A DNA stretch of 64,000 nt, taken from the NCBI GenBank assembly GCA_020723325.1, contig DYJD01000006.1, positions 207,465-271,464 on the forward strand, written 5' to 3'. The first letter of the stretch is position 1. Each line of letters begins with the position of its first letter. Positions 62,182 to 64,000 of this stretch are shown piece after piece. Source of the DNA: Desulfosudis oleivorans (GTDB taxonomy: Bacteria > Desulfobacterota > Desulfobacteria > Desulfobacterales > SURF-7). Made by a program: the position numbers and the translations under genes. The notes beneath the pieces are model-generated. The model had not been told where the DNA came from. It saw nothing but the letters and a program-made list of their open reading frames with translations, and ran no database searches.

Positions 62182-62790
62182 ATGCCCTTTGAATATCTTA
62201 AATTTGTTTTCCCGGCCCTTTGTTTTTTGGTTATTTCAGCAGGCTGTGCCTTTTTCGCCCAGGAACAGCTTGAGCCGACCCGCAAGGTGAAAGGCGATGC
62301 GGTGATGGGTGAAAAAGTCGGCTATCATTTTGACCTGGAAGAAAAAGCGGATCAGGATCATCGTTATCTGCTGACCAAATCGCCTTATTGCACAGAGCAG
62401 ATTGAAGAATTGACCGTTTTTCGGGATCGCCGCAAACATATCGGCGGGGCCGCGGCTGTGGTAGCGGCCCCCTTTATCATTGCTTTCCCGCGGGTGGGTG
62501 GAGCCTTGATCATGACCGGTTTGGATAAAAGCCGCGAAGAAAAAGTGCTGAAAACCGGCATCATCACCACCGGCAAGGTAATTCCCTGCGGTGCTGCTGA
62601 ACCTGCGCCGGGTGAAACCGTCTTCATCCAGTCCGCTGACATGAAAATCAAACAGCATCTTCAAACCGATGCGGAGGGCATACTGGATCTTTCCGCCATT
62701 GTTCAGGAAGGCGGCGGGGCGCTCTATTTCAATCTGTATATTGATAACGGTGATTCTGTTTTTTTTATAACCACCATTTTTATTCGGTAA
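62182..62790 (+). CDS. Hypothetical lipoprotein
   Basis: A 202-residue protein that I do not recognise. The N-terminus is a signal with ISAGCAFFAQEQ, a plausible lipobox with C22. The mature part is mixed alpha/beta with a hydrophobic glycine-rich segment around residues 88-110 (GGAAAVVAAPFIIAFPRVGG) that could cross or enter the membrane, and a C-terminal GDSVFFITTIFIR. ATG follows GGAAAGGAAGC, 35 bases after the PstS-like gene, so they are probably co-transcribed. Confidence 0.7.
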   Translation: MPFEYLKFVFPALCFLVISAGCAFFAQEQLEPTRKVKGDAVMGEKVGYHFDLEEKADQDHRYLLTKSPYCTEQIEELTVFRDRRKHIGGAAAVVAAPFIIAFPRVGGALIMTGLDKSREEKVLKTGIITTGKVIPCGAAEPAPGETVFIQSADMKIKQHLQTDAEGILDLSAIVQEGGGALYFNLYIDNGDSVFFITTIFIR

Positions 62791-62830
62791 AGCCGCTTCT
62801 TCCCTTGGAATCAGGTCGCGCCTGTGGTAT

Positions 62831-62869
62831 ATAAAAACAAGGTTCGACAAATGCCGCACCTGTTTTTAT
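62831..62869 (+). terminator. Terminator-like hairpin upstream of the hydrogenase
   Basis: ATAAAAACAAGGT (62831-62843) pairs with ACCTGTTTTTAT (62858-62869), with one bulged A. The T-rich side lies within the stem, so it may end the lipoprotein transcript. The rest of the 251-base gap before the hydrogenase gene shows no obvious -24/-12 promoter. Confidence 0.4.
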
Positions 62870-63041
62870 GCCCGTTTGTAAATCATCTGAAAGCGATAGG
62901 ATGAAGCCTTCTCTTTTTCCCGGCCGACAACCCAAGAGAAAAACCCTGCTTTTCAGCATTTCATTCAGTATTCAAAATCCGCAGTTTGCCGTTAATTTGA
63001 TGTAATCGATCGCACCACATTCATTAATCAAGGAGGCGCTG

Positions 63042-63983
63042 ATGGGAAAGGAAAATGAGTTTTACACAAGACTGGAAAACAAAGGAGTCACCCGCAGGGA
63101 CTTCATGAAATTCTGTACCCTGCTGACGGCCACCATGGGACTTTCGTCGTCTTTCATCCCCAAGGTGGCCGAAGTGTTTGCGGCACCGAAACAACGCCCG
63201 TCCGTGGTCTGGCTGCATTTCGGTGAGTGCACCGGCTGTTCCGAAGCCATGATCCGGACCATGTATCCGTGGACGGATGAACTGGTGCTGGACATCCTCT
63301 CCGTGGATTATCATGAAATCATCATGGCCGCCGCGGGTCAGCAAGCAGAGGAAGTGTTGCAGTCCACCATTAAAAAGAATGCCGGTGAATTCATCTGCGT
63401 GGTGGAGGGCGCCATTGCCACGGCCAACAACGGTATTTACGGGAAAGTCGGCAACCGCACCTTTTTGGAAATCGCCAAGGATGTCTGCCCCAAGGCCAAG
63501 GCCGTCATCTGTCAAGGCACCTGTTCCTGTTTCGGCGGGGTTCAGGCCGCCAAGCCCAATCCCGGCGGCTACAAGAGCGTCAGCGAAGTCTTGGGGATCA
63601 AGACCCTTAATATCCCCGGTTGCCCGCCCAATCCCCTTAATTTGATCGGAACCATCGTGAACTATATCCTCCTGGGCAAACTGCCGGAACTAGACAATCT
63701 GGGCCGGCCGTTGTTTGCCTACGGCAAAACCATTCACGATCAATGCCCCCGGCGCTCCCATTTTGAGAATGATGAATTTGTATTGGAATTCGGCTCCCAG
63801 GAAGCCATCATGGGTTTTTGCCTGTATAAACTGGGGTGCCGGGGTCCGGAGACCTACAATAATTGCCCCACCGCCAAATTCAACGGCGGCACCAGTTGGC
63901 CGATCCAGGCCGGCCATCCCTGCATCGGCTGCAGCCAGCCGGGCTTCTGGGATGAGATGTCGCCGTTTTACAAAGAAATGTAG
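63042..63983 (+). CDS. [NiFe]-hydrogenase small subunit, Tat-exported
   Basis: The small subunit of periplasmic [NiFe] hydrogenase carries the electron-transfer iron-sulfur clusters to the large subunit. The 313-residue product starts with a Tat signal, VTRRDFMKFCTLLTATMG (twin Arg at residues 18-19, hydrophobic stretch ending before FAAPKQ). Cluster ligands: proximal cluster in HFGECTGCSEAMIR with later C residues (VICQGTCSC, NIPGCPPNP), distal HDQCPRRSHFE, and the medial/distal C-terminal CRGPETYNNCPTAKFNGG, HPCIGCSQPGFWD. ATG follows CAAGGAGGCGCTG. Only 17 bases follow the stop in the window, so the large subunit lies beyond it. tatB and tatC are 2.3-3.5 kb upstream. Confidence 0.95.
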   Translation: MGKENEFYTRLENKGVTRRDFMKFCTLLTATMGLSSSFIPKVAEVFAAPKQRPSVVWLHFGECTGCSEAMIRTMYPWTDELVLDILSVDYHEIIMAAAGQQAEEVLQSTIKKNAGEFICVVEGAIATANNGIYGKVGNRTFLEIAKDVCPKAKAVICQGTCSCFGGVQAAKPNPGGYKSVSEVLGIKTLNIPGCPPNPLNLIGTIVNYILLGKLPELDNLGRPLFAYGKTIHDQCPRRSHFENDEFVLEFGSQEAIMGFCLYKLGCRGPETYNNCPTAKFNGGTSWPIQAGHPCIGCSQPGFWDEMSPFYKEM

Positions 63984-64000
63984 GGATGGCGCCGCGCACG

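Noticed and set aside
62790-63041. Sigma-54 promoter before the hydrogenase
   Set aside because: No TGGCAC-N5-TTGC-like pair was found in the gap.
1-64000. tRNA or rRNA genes
   Set aside because: No segment matched the conserved rRNA blocks or tRNA arms on either strand by eye; a tRNA finder would settle this.

Overview
The window reads as a chromosome segment of a Gram-negative anaerobe, most likely a sulfate-reducing Deltaproteobacterium (Desulfobacterota). The support is the combination of a Tat-exported [NiFe]-hydrogenase small subunit, LolA, MltA and several lipoproteins (an outer membrane), a DctP/Liv-rich transporter complement, many TTG starts with strong AGGAGG sites, and a compact Thermotoga-type NadA. 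No rRNA, tRNA, CRISPR array, prophage or intact insertion sequence was seen. The species cannot be named from this sequence.

Positions 1-11990 hold the S10-spc-alpha ribosomal supercluster on the + strand: rplB (cut by the window edge), rpsS, rplV, rpsC, rplP, rpmC, rpsQ, rplN, rplX, rplE, rpsN (zinc form), rpsH, rplF, rplR, rpsE, rpmD, rplO, secY, infA, rpmJ, rpsM, rpsK, rpsD, rpoA, rplQ, closed by a strong intrinsic terminator. adk and map, often found between secY and infA, are absent. A hairpin sits between rpsD and rpoA.

Positions 12000-19200 carry housekeeping and signalling genes: a metallophosphoesterase, a YchJ-type SEC-C protein, a PilZ/receiver/hybrid-kinase cluster, RidA, thioredoxin-2, an unknown protein, LolA and NadA. 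From 19200 to 20960 lies a decayed hybrid histidine kinase among repeats. From 21000 to 30450 come a DMT transporter, a FtsX-type ABC exporter with a divergent AraC regulator, and a pair made of a membrane-embedded spermidine-synthase-like protein and a radical SAM protein with a perfect twin-arginine motif. This pair is the best candidate for an undescribed system.

Positions 30500-46600 are an accessory region: a P2-type cation ATPase with a translationally coupled 54-residue membrane protein, an FtsH, a second AraC regulator followed by two methyltransferases, an iron alcohol dehydrogenase, a royal-jelly-like lipoprotein, a sensor kinase with a DMT transporter, a GbsR-type regulator with an 18-bp perfect palindrome in its promoter, an NmrA-like protein, a J-domain protein and a GNAT acetyltransferase.

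Positions 46900-53755 form an amino-acid uptake block: a type-2 binding protein, then livJ-livH-livM-livG-livF with overlapping genes and a second LivJ-like protein with its own promoter. A heptanucleotide array separates livJ from livH. The remainder (53780-64000) holds a CBM9-like protein, a long aldo/keto reductase, a CPBP protease, moaC, mltA, tatB-tatC, trmL, a PstS-like protein, a lipoprotein and the hydrogenase small subunit, whose Tat signal matches the nearby tat genes.

Six copies of an approximately 80-bp imperfect palindrome with a GCGGCTTCCAGCCGC core are scattered through intergenic DNA from 19.3 kb to 57.5 kb and none lies in the ribosomal cluster. Together with other short repeats they mark the accessory part of the window.
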